Positions 16,361 through 23,188 of a DNA stretch of 29,856 nucleotides are shown in pieces; position 1 is the stretch's first letter; each line of letters begins with the position of its first letter. Position numbers and translations under genes: made by a program. This stretch comes from Nitrospinota bacterium. Its GTDB lineage: Bacteria > Nitrospinota > Nitrospinia > JACRGO01. The stretch is taken from positions 1 through 29,856 of the forward strand of contig JACRGO010000138.1 of assembly GCA_016212295.1 (NCBI GenBank), read 5' to 3'. Below the pieces are notes generated by a model. That model worked only from the letters and a program-made list of their open reading frames with translations, was not told where the DNA came from and did not search any database.

Positions 16361-16753
16361 CTATTTATAAATTTTCACGCCCGGAATTTTTTCAAAATGT
16401 TTATCGAGGGTGAAAACCGCAAGGTTATGCTCCATGGCTAGGGCCGCGATGAAGATATCCGACAAAGGAATCGTCAGTCCGTCTTTTTTCAGCGATGCGG
16501 AAATTTGGGCTGATTTTTCCCAGAGAGACGCAGACATCTCGATATGCGGCAATCCCGAAAGAGCGCTCTTTATTGCCGCCCTTTCGGTTTCCGATTTTAC
16601 TCCTTGCAAAAGCTCAAACATGACGATGCCGCATACAAAAACAATTCCGCCGGAAATCAGCCCTTCAAGCCTCTTTCCCGCATCGGATTTGTTTTTAAAA
16701 AACTCGATCCAGACACTCGTATCCGCGAGAACGCCGCCGGCCCTATTGCCCAA
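16361..16753 (-). CDS. vapC: PIN-domain toxin VapC
   Basis: VapC toxins are PIN-domain ribonucleases that cut tRNA or rRNA and are held in check by VapB. The 130-aa product has the PIN acidic set: D11 in LADTSVW, E47 in MFELLQG, D99 in LSDIFIAALA and D117 in TLDKHF. Length is standard. It starts at a TTG inside the 3' end of vapB (11-bp overlap) with GGGAG 7 bases upstream, so translation is coupled. The module lies between the two halves of the CRISPR locus on the opposite strand. It could be a passenger or an addiction element that helps keep the locus. It appears intact. Confidence 0.9.
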   Translation of the reverse strand: MGNRAGGVLADTSVWIEFFKNKSDAGKRLEGLISGGIVFVCGIVMFELLQGVKSETERAAIKSALSGLPHIEMSASLWEKSAQISASLKKDGLTIPLSDIFIAALAMEHNLAVFTLDKHFEKIPGVKIYK

Positions 16754-16976
16754 GGAGTTTCTCCCGTTCAGCCTGCGCTTTCAGTTCAAGCTCTTCTTCT
16801 TTTTGCCAATCATAATCAATCCGGATCTTTCCCCGCAGCGCCAGAAGTTCCTTCACCTTTTTCTGTCTGATAAATTCTTCCATGGCGATGACAATGGCCT
16901 TGGTCTTGGACTTTTCTCCGGAAAGCTTCTGAACCTCGGACAGGAGCTCGTCGGGTATGTTTAATGTCGCACGCAT
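16743..16976 (-). CDS. vapB: VapB-type antitoxin
   Basis: The 77-aa product begins with a ribbon-helix-helix DNA-binding segment (MRATLNIPDELLSEVQKLSG, then SKTKAIVIAMEEFIRQKK) and ends with an acidic/basic helix that would wrap the toxin. This is the architecture of VapB antitoxins that pair with PIN toxins. GGAGG lies 8 bases before the ATG. It overlaps vapC by 11 bp. Two direct GCATACA copies, separated by 6 bases, lie just upstream (about 16990-17012) and could be the operator for autorepression. Confidence 0.88.
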   Translation of the reverse strand: MRATLNIPDELLSEVQKLSGEKSKTKAIVIAMEEFIRQKKVKELLALRGKIRIDYDWQKEEELELKAQAEREKLLGQ

Positions 16977-16990
16977 ATATGTCGCCTCCT

Positions 16991-17012
16991 ATGTATGCTT
17001 TTATTGTATGCG
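16991..17012 (-). promoter_or_regulatory. Candidate vapBC operator (direct repeats)
   Basis: On the minus strand GCATACA occurs twice with the spacer ATAAAA, directly upstream of the vapB ribosome binding site. Ribbon-helix-helix antitoxins commonly bind paired short repeats in their own promoter. The assignment is by position only. Confidence 0.4.
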
Positions 17013-17057
17013 GCGATTACGGTGATGTCAAGAAAGGAATTTTAATTTAGGAGGAAT

Positions 17058-17375
17058 ATGGAGTATCTTAGAAAAAAAGAGATTGATAATCCCTTGGGAA
17101 GCCTGAATGCCTTTCTAAAAAAGGCGGATGAGCCCACGCTTGTGGAGGCGTCCGCTGAAATCAATTTCTTATCCCACATGGGGATTGCGAAAGATGATAG
17201 GGTTGTTTTCTTGAGCAGTGACACGGATGAGGGAGAAATGGCGGCAAATTCCCTGGCAAGGAAATTAGAGAATATTAAAAAAATCGCCCATGCCCTGCAC
17301 GGCAAGGCAGCAAAGCTCGTTTACCAGAGTCCGGCGGCCGGAGACGTGACGGTCTTTGACCATTCTCCATATTAA
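17058..17375 (+). CDS. Short CARF-like protein, probably truncated
   Basis: The 105-aa product holds a stretch that resembles the CARF sensor domain of the APE2256/Csm6-like family: EASAEINFLSHMGIAKDD, then RVVFLSSDTDEGEMAANSLA. In that family the segment continues a Rossmann fold that binds cyclic oligoadenylate. Here the usual first strand (TxGTSLL) is absent, the frame ends after only about 40 further residues, and no HEPN or nuclease domain follows. A GGAGG lies 3 bases before the ATG. The gene sits between csm5 and cas1, a usual site for a type III CARF effector. It may be the stump of a lost effector, or a small stand-alone cOA binder. The family link rests on one motif region, read by eye. 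Confidence 0.6.
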   Translation: MEYLRKKEIDNPLGSLNAFLKKADEPTLVEASAEINFLSHMGIAKDDRVVFLSSDTDEGEMAANSLARKLENIKKIAHALHGKAAKLVYQSPAAGDVTVFDHSPY

Positions 17376-17687
17376 AAAAGTTCAAGGTTCAAGGTTCAAA
17401 GTTCAAAGTTTAAAATTAAAAAATAGCGGGAGCCATGGACTGAAGGGAAATAACCCGCTTTTAGGCCCTTATAGATTCACATCGACACAAAATTGTCTAT
17501 GCTTTGTAACATGTTGAAAATAAAGATGTTGTTAAGCCAGAAACCGAATAGGCTGTTCAGTTGGATACTGTATACCTACTGCCCCAGAGCGGCCGTGAAA
17601 AAACATTGCGCCTTTTTTGAAAATTTCAAATATTTTTGGCTAGCCTTACGTATATCACCATCTACCTTGAACCTTGAACTTTGAACC
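17376..17687. repeat. Spacer before cas1 bounded by heptad repeats
   Basis: This 312-bp gap begins with AAGTTCAAGGTTCAAGG-type heptads (17379-17412) and ends with their inverted form (CCTTGAACTTTGAACC, 17669-17684) touching the cas1 ATG. No gene is recognised between them, and no clear promoter is visible. The inverted ends mean the segment could form a large hairpin. Confidence 0.55.
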
Positions 17688-18692
17688 ATGCCTAATCTTT
17701 ATTTAACCGAACAAGGCGCCGTGCTCCGCAAGACCGGCGACCGCTTGATCGTGGAAAAGGACGGGGAGGTCCTGCTGGACGTCCAATGCCACAAGATCGA
17801 GGCGGTGCTCATCTTCGGCAATGTCCAGTTCACCACCCAGGCGGTGAAGGAGCTTTTCGAGCACGGGATCGAGATGGCCCTCCTGACGAAAAACGGAAGG
17901 CTCGTCGGCCAGATCACCTCCCCCTTCACCAAGAACATCGAGCTTCGGATCGCCCAGTTCGAGAGGCACAGGGACGAGGATTTCAAGTTGGAATTCTCCC
18001 TCTCCCTTGTGGCGGGAAAGGTCCGGAATGCCCTCCAGGTTTTGAAGACCTTTGCCTGCAACCATGCGGAAACAGACCTGACGGAGGAAATCCAGGGATT
18101 GGAATCCTCGCTGAGGACCCTGGAAAACGGAAAGATCGCTGCGGAAGGTTTGAACGGCACGGAAGGAAACGCGGCCAGGGCCTACTTCGCTGGATTCGGG
18201 AAGATGGTCCGGAACGGGTTCGGTTTCGAGGGGCGGAAGAAACGTCCACCCACGGACCCGGTGAACGCCCTGCTCTCCCTGGGGTACACCATGATCTTCA
18301 ACGAGATTTCCTCCCTCCTGGACGGTCTGGGCTTTGATCCCTATCTGGGCTATTACCACAAACCGGAATACGGCCGGGCCTCGCTTGCCTCGGATCTGAT
18401 GGAGGAGTTCCGCGCTCCCATCGTGGACCGCCTGACCCTGAGATTGGTCAATAACCGGATGCTGGCGGAGAAAGATTTTTACAATAACCCGAAGGGAGAG
18501 GGAATCTACCTGACCCGTGAGGCGTTGAAGAGGTATTTCGCGGAGTACGAGGAATTCATCGGACGGGAGTTCACCCACCCGGACACCAAGGAAAAGACCT
18601 CTTTCCGAAAGTGTTTCCGAATCCAGGCGGAAAGGCTCGCCTCCGCCATCAAGGGGGAGAAGAAATACCTTCCATTCCGATTGGAGAAATGA
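17688..18692 (+). CDS. cas1: CRISPR adaptation integrase Cas1
   Basis: Cas1, with Cas2, inserts new spacers at the leader end of the array. The 334-aa product has the N-terminal beta domain (MPNLYLTEQGAVLRKTGDRL and VLIFGNVQFTTQAVKELFEH) and a helical catalytic domain. The metal ligands are E159 in GTEGNAARAYF, H224 in GYYHKPEYGR and the Glu pair at 239-240 in SDLMEEFRAPIVDRL. Length is normal and all expected residues are present. The ATG follows directly on an inverted heptad tract, with no good ribosome binding site. It is separated from cas2 by 182 bp holding a MITE-like insertion; elsewhere the two genes are usually adjacent. Confidence 0.97.
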   Translation: MPNLYLTEQGAVLRKTGDRLIVEKDGEVLLDVQCHKIEAVLIFGNVQFTTQAVKELFEHGIEMALLTKNGRLVGQITSPFTKNIELRIAQFERHRDEDFKLEFSLSLVAGKVRNALQVLKTFACNHAETDLTEEIQGLESSLRTLENGKIAAEGLNGTEGNAARAYFAGFGKMVRNGFGFEGRKKRPPTDPVNALLSLGYTMIFNEISSLLDGLGFDPYLGYYHKPEYGRASLASDLMEEFRAPIVDRLTLRLVNNRMLAEKDFYNNPKGEGIYLTREALKRYFAEYEEFIGREFTHPDTKEKTSFRKCFRIQAERLASAIKGEKKYLPFRLEK

Positions 18693-18741
18693 TATGTAGT
18701 TCCCAGGGGACAGAGACCAGGGGGCAGGAAAACCTTGAATA

Positions 18742-18848
18742 TTATTAACCGTCTCAAAATAGAACGCACATAAAAATTCCCCTCCTTGGAGGGGTGGCGC
18801 GGAGCGCCGGGGTGGGTTATATCAATACTATTTTGAGACGGTTAATAA
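18742..18848. mobile_element. MITE-like element, copy 1, between cas1 and cas2
   Basis: A 107-bp non-coding element with perfect 21-bp terminal inverted repeats (18742-18762 and 18828-18848, outer end TTATTAACCGTCTC). The GC-rich core contains CCCTCCTTGGAGGGG and GGCGCGGAGCGCC palindromes. A second copy lies inverted at 21215-21323. It splits a heptad filler tract between cas1 and cas2. No target-site duplication is obvious and no transposase is in the window. Confidence 0.85.
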
Positions 18849-18874
18849 ATGTTGAACTTTGAAAAAGATGAGAT

Positions 18875-19150
18875 ATGCTTTATCTAATCTCCTACGATAT
18901 CCCGGACACGCCCAGGCGGACCAAGGTCGCGAAGATATTAAAGGACTTCGGCGACCGGGTCCAGTACAGCGTGTTCGAGTGTCTCCTGGATGGGGAACTC
19001 CTGGAAAAAATGCGCTCCAGATTGGAAAAGGTTTTGGTGGAGGCGGAGGACAGTCTGAGGATTTACGCCCTGTGCGGCAAGTGCGAAAAAGGAGTCACGG
19101 TGATTGGCCAGGGAGAGGTCTCAAAAGAAGAGAAATATTATATTTTATAA
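18875..19150 (+). CDS. cas2: CRISPR adaptation protein Cas2
   Basis: Cas2 forms the dimeric core of the Cas1-Cas2 spacer integrase. The 91-aa product is a single ferredoxin-like domain with the family opening MLYLISYDIPDTPRRTKVAK (D8), the DRVQYSVFECLLD strand, and the C-terminal LRIYALCGKCEKGVTVIG segment. Length is normal. The ribosome binding site is weak (AAAGATGAGAT just upstream). The gene lies between the MITE-like copy 1 and the leader of the main array, on the same strand as cas1. Confidence 0.96.
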   Translation: MLYLISYDIPDTPRRTKVAKILKDFGDRVQYSVFECLLDGELLEKMRSRLEKVLVEAEDSLRIYALCGKCEKGVTVIGQGEVSKEEKYYIL

Positions 19151-19349
19151 GGGGATAACGGAGCTTTGAAAAACCCTGAAAAAGGAGGGAAGTTACGGGA
19201 AGTGTATTAACTCATTGAAAAATGAGAGAATTTTAGCAATACCAGACCTGAAAATCAGTTCGGAAAGGGGGTGAAAAAGATATGAAAAGAAGAGGTTATG
19301 AAAAACATGGTTGCAACGTATTGATTTTAAATGGAAAAAATGGCCCGCG
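19151..19349 (+). promoter_or_regulatory. Putative CRISPR leader
   Basis: These 199 bases between cas2 and the first repeat are on the side expected for the leader, given that repeats end in the ATTGCGAC handle on the plus strand. Purine-rich runs occur (AAAAAGGAGGGAAG, GGAAAGGGGGTGAAAAAG). A 28-codon frame starts at 19282 behind the second run and ends inside the first repeat; it may be chance. No clear promoter hexamers were assigned. Confidence 0.6.
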
Positions 19350-19758
19350 GTTGGAATGGCTGACTTGATGAATAAAGGATTGCGACCGGACCCTCGCTCA
19401 CCGTGCCGACGTCACTTCCCATCGGTTGGAATGGCTGACTTGATGAATAAAGGATTGCGACGTTTCAACTCTTTCACGGCCTCCTCGAAAGTCTTTTTTG
19501 TTGGAATGGCTGACTTGATGAATAAAGGATTGCGACCTTGTTGTTTCCTCTCTTTCGATAAGCCGGGAACATTGTTGGAATGGCTGACTTGATGAATAAA
19601 GGATTGCGACCCAAGCCTGGGAAGAGTTTGACTTGACTGTTGAAGAAGTTGGAATGGCTGACTTGATGAATAAAGGATTGCGACAAGAAAAGTGCGGATG
19701 TCAGATAAATTCCGATGATGAGTTGGAATGGCTGACTTGATGAATAAAGGATTGCGAC
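19350..19758 (+). CRISPR. Main CRISPR array: 6 repeats, 5 spacers
   Basis: Six identical 37-bp repeats (starting GTTGGAATGGCTGACTTG and ending GGATTGCGAC) lie at 19350-19386, 19425-19461, 19500-19536, 19574-19610, 19648-19684 and 19722-19758. The spacers are 38, 38, 37, 37 and 37 bp. The last 8 bases, ATTGCGAC, match the usual Cas6-made handle, so transcription is on the plus strand away from cas2. The distal repeat is not degenerate and is followed at once by a different repeat family. That suggests the original end of the array was lost. Confidence 0.98.
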
Positions 19759-19905
19759 AACCCGCTTCGCGGAGGGAAAGATAAAGTGAAGAGTGAAAGG
19801 AAAGGACCTGGAAGTCCGGCTGCGCAATAAGCTCAACTTTCACTTTGGCTTTGTCTTTCTCTCCCTGGCTGGCTTTATCTTTATCTCCGGCCTTGCCGGG
19901 CCGAC
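19759..19905. repeat. Hairpin unit A (no ORF)
   Basis: First of four tandem units. It begins AACCCGCTTCGCGGAGGG and ends GGCCTTGCCGGGCCGAC. The inner arms (GGGAAAGATAAAG and AGTGAAAGG against CTTTCACTTTGGCTTTG and TTTATCTTTATCTCC) pair around a short loop with no gene. It directly abuts CRISPR repeat 6. Confidence 0.8.
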
Positions 19906-20028
19906 AACCCGCTTCGCGGAGGGAAAGATAAAGTGAAGAGTGAAAGGAAAAGACTTGAAAGTCCGGCTGCGCAATAAGCTCAACTTTCACTTTGGCTTTA
20001 TCTTTATCTCCGGCCTTGCCGGGCCGAC
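19906..20028. repeat. Hairpin unit B (no ORF)
   Basis: Second tandem unit, 123 bp. It is nearly identical to unit A but lacks the doubled right arm. It has the same start, the same loop (AAGTCCGGCTGCGCAATAAG region) and the same end (GGCCTTGCCGGGCCGAC). Confidence 0.8.
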
Positions 20029-20523
20029 GGCCCGCTTCGCGGAGGGAAAGATAAAGGGAGGAGTGAAAGGATATGAAGGATTTCAGAGACCTGATAGTCT
20101 GGCAAAAGGCGGTATTGTTGTTTGAACAATGCGTTGCTGATACGAAAAATTTTCCCAAGACCGAAGCCGCGAGAGTGATAATAAACCAGATATTAAGAAG
20201 CGTTGGTTCCACAAGCGCGAATATTGCCGAGGGATTTGGAAGGAGAAAGGGGAAAGAATATGAGCACTATCTTTATATCGCTCGGGGATCAATTAACGAG
20301 AGTCTGGATTGGTATGAAAAATTAAAGAGGTTAAAGTATATTGATGAGGCATCATTTTCGGAAAGGCAGGGAACGTGCAATGAGATCAGGGCCATGCTTA
20401 CAGCTATGATTGACAAGGTTCATGTATGATCTTTCACTTTGGCTTTATCTTTATCTCCCTGGCTGGCTTTATCTTTATCTCCCTGGCGGGCTTTATCTTT
20501 ATCTCCGGCCTTGCCGGGCTGAC
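20029..20523 (+). mobile_element. Hairpin unit C carrying the four-helix-bundle gene
   Basis: Same borders as units A and B, but a 357-bp gene takes the place of the loop. The right arm (CTTTATCTTTATCTCC) is repeated three times. A gene held in the loop of a long stem is the layout of 23S rRNA intervening sequences, seen here outside rRNA. Confidence 0.7.
20073..20429 (+). CDS. Four-helix-bundle protein (23S rRNA IVS-encoded type)
   Basis: The 118-aa product belongs to the S23/four-helix-bundle family first seen in intervening sequences of 23S rRNA genes and related to the Avd accessory proteins of diversity-generating retroelements. Recognisable parts are MKDFRDLIVWQKAV, then QILRSVGSTSANIAEGFGR, then YEHYLYIARGSINESLDWYE. 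Length is typical. The molecular role is not established; the family may bind nucleic acid. GAAAGG lies 5 bases before the ATG. The gene lies in the loop of unit C, just after the CRISPR array. No reverse transcriptase or template repeat is seen nearby, so a retroelement role is not supported here. Confidence 0.92.
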   Translation: MKDFRDLIVWQKAVLLFEQCVADTKNFPKTEAARVIINQILRSVGSTSANIAEGFGRRKGKEYEHYLYIARGSINESLDWYEKLKRLKYIDEASFSERQGTCNEIRAMLTAMIDKVHV

Positions 20524-20690
20524 GGCCCGCTTCGCGGAGGGAAAGATAAAGGGAGGAGTGAAAGGATATGAAGGATTTCAGAGACCTGATAGTCTGGCAA
20601 AAGGCGGTGGGATTGTTTGAGCAATGCGTTGCTGATACGAAAAATTTTCCCAAGACCGAAGCCGCGAGAGTGATAATAAACCAGATATAA
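20524..20690. repeat. Hairpin unit D (3' truncated)
   Basis: Fourth unit. It repeats the left border, the left arm and the first 120 or so bases of the four-helix-bundle gene, then breaks off into unrelated sequence. The right arm is missing. Confidence 0.8.
20568..20690 (+). pseudogene. Truncated copy of the four-helix-bundle gene
   Basis: The first 40 codons match the intact gene at 20073 with only a few changes (Leu-Leu becomes Gly-Leu near residue 15; a silent change follows). After INQI the similarity ends and a TAA follows. It keeps helix 1 and part of helix 2 and cannot form the four-helix fold. The near identity to the intact copy points to a recent tandem duplication. Confidence 0.88.
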
Positions 20691-20707
20691 GGTAAAAAGT
20701 AAAATTT

Positions 20708-21172
20708 CTATACCGCCAACTCACGGAGCAGGAAGGAAAGGGCTTTTTGCAGGTTCTCTTGCGCCCCCGGCGTGAGGCTTTCCACCGGCCCCCAACTGTA
20801 TCCCTTGATCCCCAGAAGATACGCCGCCGGACGCCGGTTATACAGTTTGCGGGCAAGTCCCAATACGTCGCCGGCGTCCAGTCCATGCGTGAAAAAAGAC
20901 ATTCGTGATGAAGCCTGGACCTCCCGGAAGGAAAAACCGTCGATGTCCTCCCTAGACGCGTCCACGAAAACCACTAAATCCTTCCCGGATACAAGCAAGG
21001 CGTCCTCGATATTCAATTGATAACTGGAATGAAGCTCTATCCGGGACTCCAAAGGGCATTCGCTTTTTTCCAATGAATCAATGAACAACGGCCCCAGGCC
21101 GTCGTCCTCCCTCCCTGGATTGCCGTAGCCGTAAACAAGAATTTTCTTCGCGGCTGGGTCTTGAAGATCCAC
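20708..21172 (-). CDS. Hydrogenase maturation protease (peptidase M52)
   Basis: This endopeptidase removes the C-terminal tail of a [NiFe] hydrogenase large subunit after nickel insertion. The 154-aa product has the M52 layout: YGYGNPGREDDGLGPLFID with D24 at the nickel-sensing position, D71 in VVFVDAS, and H96 in THGLDAGDVL. Length is normal. It starts at a GTG with GAAAGG 8 bases upstream. It lies downstream of the large-subunit gene on the same strand, which is its likely substrate. The 182-bp gap between them is mostly MITE-like copy 2. Its type (HoxW- or MvhA-linked) cannot be decided by eye. Confidence 0.9.
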   Translation of the reverse strand: MDLQDPAAKKILVYGYGNPGREDDGLGPLFIDSLEKSECPLESRIELHSSYQLNIEDALLVSGKDLVVFVDASREDIDGFSFREVQASSRMSFFTHGLDAGDVLGLARKLYNRRPAAYLLGIKGYSWGPVESLTPGAQENLQKALSFLLRELAV

Positions 21173-21214
21173 TACTTTGGCCTTTCAAATTGATCCACGG
21201 TTCTAATTTTACAG

Positions 21215-21323
21215 TTATTAACAGTCTAAAAATAGTATTGATATAACCCACCCCGGCGCTCCGCGCCGCCCTTCCAAGGAGGGGAATTTTTATGTGCGTG
21301 TTCTATTTTGAGACGGTTAATAA
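21215..21323. mobile_element. MITE-like element, copy 2, inverted
   Basis: A 109-bp element, the reverse complement of copy 1 at 18742. Terminal repeats are at 21215-21235 (two mismatches to copy 1) and 21303-21323 (identical). It keeps the GGCGCTCCGCGCC and CCTTCCAAGGAGGGG core. It lies between the hydrogenase large-subunit gene and its protease gene. Confidence 0.85.
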
Positions 21324-21354
21324 CCGTTAACAGTGAACTGACAACCGTGAACGC

Positions 21355-22803
21355 TTAAGTCGCCTTTTCATCAACCAGCATACCATTGGAATCGTAAATC
21401 GAAACGCGCAGGGGAATTTCCCCCAGCGCGTGCGTGGCGCAACTCAGGCAAGGATCATAGGCCCGGATCGCGACCTCCAGATGGTTCAACAGCCCATCAG
21501 TGATCTCCTTTACTCCGGTGAGGAAGGCTTTCGCCACATGCCCGACGGCGCGGTTCATGGCCTCGTTGTTATTGGTGGTGGAAACGATTAAATTGCACCT
21601 GGCGACGCTGTCGTCGTCATTCACCTCATAGTGATGAAACAGGGTCCCGCGCGGGGCCTCAACCACGCCGACTCCTTCCCTTTGGCGGGCGCCTTTGGCG
21701 ATAAGGTCATTCCCCTGCAAATCAGGATCGTTCAGCAGTTCCTTCATCTTTTCCGCTGAATGGAGAAGTTCAATAAGCCGCGCCCAGTGGGTGTGAAGAG
21801 ACATATTATTCGGCTTGCCTTTGGTGTAGGCCCGGAACTCCTCGAACTCCTTTTGGGCCAAGGGCGTTGGAATAAAATCAACGGTATTGAGCCTTGCAAG
21901 GGGCCCTACTCTATACCAGCCGTTTTCCTTGCCTATGGAGTTGAGAAAGGGAAATTTCATGTAGGACCAGGATTTGGTCTCTTCCTGGATATGTTTGACA
22001 TACTCCCTGTAGTCGACGTCGTTCAGTATCTTCCTGCCTTCCGCGTCAACGGCCCGCAGCACGCCGTGGTAGAGGTCCATCCCCCCGTCCTTGTTCACAA
22101 GGCTCAGATGGTTCGATGGAAAGGCCGCGAAACTGTCCATCAGGCCGCTGTTTTTTTTGTGATAGTTTTTTATGAAATCGATAATGGCAACAGACCAATC
22201 GACCATTTTATTAATATTAAAATCCTTTTCGCCCACGAGAAAGCGGTCTCTGTCCGCTATTGACAGGTTCTTATGGATGCCCCCGGGCACGGCGGAGATG
22301 CCGTGGATTTTTTTTCCGGCGGTCGCCAGGATAATTTCCTGGCCGAATTTACGCATGGTGATGCCTTGGATCGCAAGCTCCGGATACTCCCTGGCCACGG
22401 CCACGACATTACGTTTTTCCACGGAAGCCCCGGCCCCGAACAGAAGGTCGGGGGACGCCAGATGAAAAAAATGGAGGGCATGGGATTGAAACATCTGCCC
22501 GTAGTGCATGAGCCTTCTCATTTTTTCCCCGGTGGGCGTGAGGCCCTCCGGTCCGACTCCAACAACGCAATCAATGGCCTTCGCGCCAGCCAGGTGATGG
22601 CTCACCGGACATATTCCGCACAGCCTTTGCACGATCACCGGCACTTCCAAATAGGGCCTGCCCTGGATCATTCTCTCGAATCCGCGGAACTCCACGATAT
22701 GCAGCCTGGCGTCTTCCACGTTTCCCGCGTCATCAAGGTGTATAGTCACCCTGCCGTGGCCTTCCACCCTGGTTACCGGGTCTATTACGATTTTTTGTCC
22801 CAT
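21355..22803 (-). CDS. [NiFe] hydrogenase large subunit, group 3-like
   Basis: This subunit holds the NiFe(CN)2CO centre that splits or forms H2. The 482-aa product has both nickel motifs: C62/C65 in RLCGICPVSHH and C452/C455 in DPCLSCATH. A 24-residue tail after the final His is the piece the maturation protease would remove. The start MGQKIVIDPVTRVEGHGRVT and the motif style fit the cytosolic group 3 family (Mvh/Hox/sulfhydrogenase-like) rather than membrane group 1. No export signal is expected. GGAGAG lies about 8 bases before the ATG. No small subunit, diaphorase or iron-sulfur partner is in the window: upstream are 226 bp without a gene and then a tRNA. Confidence 0.95.
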   Translation of the reverse strand: MGQKIVIDPVTRVEGHGRVTIHLDDAGNVEDARLHIVEFRGFERMIQGRPYLEVPVIVQRLCGICPVSHHLAGAKAIDCVVGVGPEGLTPTGEKMRRLMHYGQMFQSHALHFFHLASPDLLFGAGASVEKRNVVAVAREYPELAIQGITMRKFGQEIILATAGKKIHGISAVPGGIHKNLSIADRDRFLVGEKDFNINKMVDWSVAIIDFIKNYHKKNSGLMDSFAAFPSNHLSLVNKDGGMDLYHGVLRAVDAEGRKILNDVDYREYVKHIQEETKSWSYMKFPFLNSIGKENGWYRVGPLARLNTVDFIPTPLAQKEFEEFRAYTKGKPNNMSLHTHWARLIELLHSAEKMKELLNDPDLQGNDLIAKGARQREGVGVVEAPRGTLFHHYEVNDDDSVARCNLIVSTTNNNEAMNRAVGHVAKAFLTGVKEITDGLLNHLEVAIRAYDPCLSCATHALGEIPLRVSIYDSNGMLVDEKAT

Positions 22804-23029
22804 GAGGCCGCTCTCCTTGTTAGAAACAGTATATCATTACTTTCAGAAATTTACGTTTTCCGCGCAAGTTTTTCAACCGCTTCTTGGAGCGCGCATGCAG
22901 GGAAGTCTGGCGGGTGCATGAAGCGCCTCGCCCTTGCAAGGCTATTCTGTGCGCGCCCGGAATGTTTAGATTATTTTTTGAAGTACGCTGAACAGTTGCT
23001 GAGCTACTTTGGCTTTATTAGAAAAAATA
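22804..23029. other. Gap between the hydrogenase gene and tRNA-Arg
   Basis: Nothing is recognised here beyond the hydrogenase ribosome binding site. The hydrogenase small-subunit gene that normally precedes the large subunit is absent. Confidence 0.5.
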
Positions 23030-23106
23030 TGGCGCGCCTGGCGGGATTCGAACCCACGACCTCTGGATTCGGAGTCCAGCACTCTATCCATCTGAGCTAC
23101 AGGCGC
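23030..23106 (-). tRNA. tRNA-Arg (anticodon CCG)
   Basis: On the minus strand the cloverleaf is complete. The acceptor stem GCGCCTG pairs with CAGGCGC, followed by discriminator G and an encoded CCA. The D-arm carries TAGCTCAGATGGATAGA. The anticodon arm CTGGA-CTCCGAA-TCCAG gives anticodon CCG, which reads CGG. The T-arm carries GGTTCGAATCC. The total is 77 nt. No integrase or duplicated tRNA end is seen beside it. Confidence 0.98.
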
Positions 23107-23188
23107 GTGATTTGAAATTTTATTCCCAGGGTCTCTTTGGTTCCGGGCTCGTCCGGATCAGGAGATCAAGGGAAACCAAATCATACTC

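Noticed and set aside
17703-18578. Long minus-strand frame opposite cas1
   Set aside because: Shadow of cas1, which has its full catalytic set on the plus strand.
19387-19721. Self-targeting by the five spacers
   Set aside because: No spacer match to other parts of this window was noticed by eye; a database search is needed to say what they target.
19412-20212. Minus-strand 266-codon frame across the array and hairpin units
   Set aside because: It is periodic only because it translates CRISPR repeats and tandem hairpin units (repeated NPLFIKSAIPT and LSLREAG blocks). No start signal or domain supports it.
20073-20429. Diversity-generating retroelement, suggested by the Avd-like four-helix-bundle protein
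   Set aside because: No reverse transcriptase, template/variable repeat pair or adenine-biased target is visible; the hairpin layout fits an intervening-sequence element better.
23030-23106. tRNA-Arg as an integration site for a genomic island
   Set aside because: No integrase gene and no duplicated tRNA 3' end were seen in the window.
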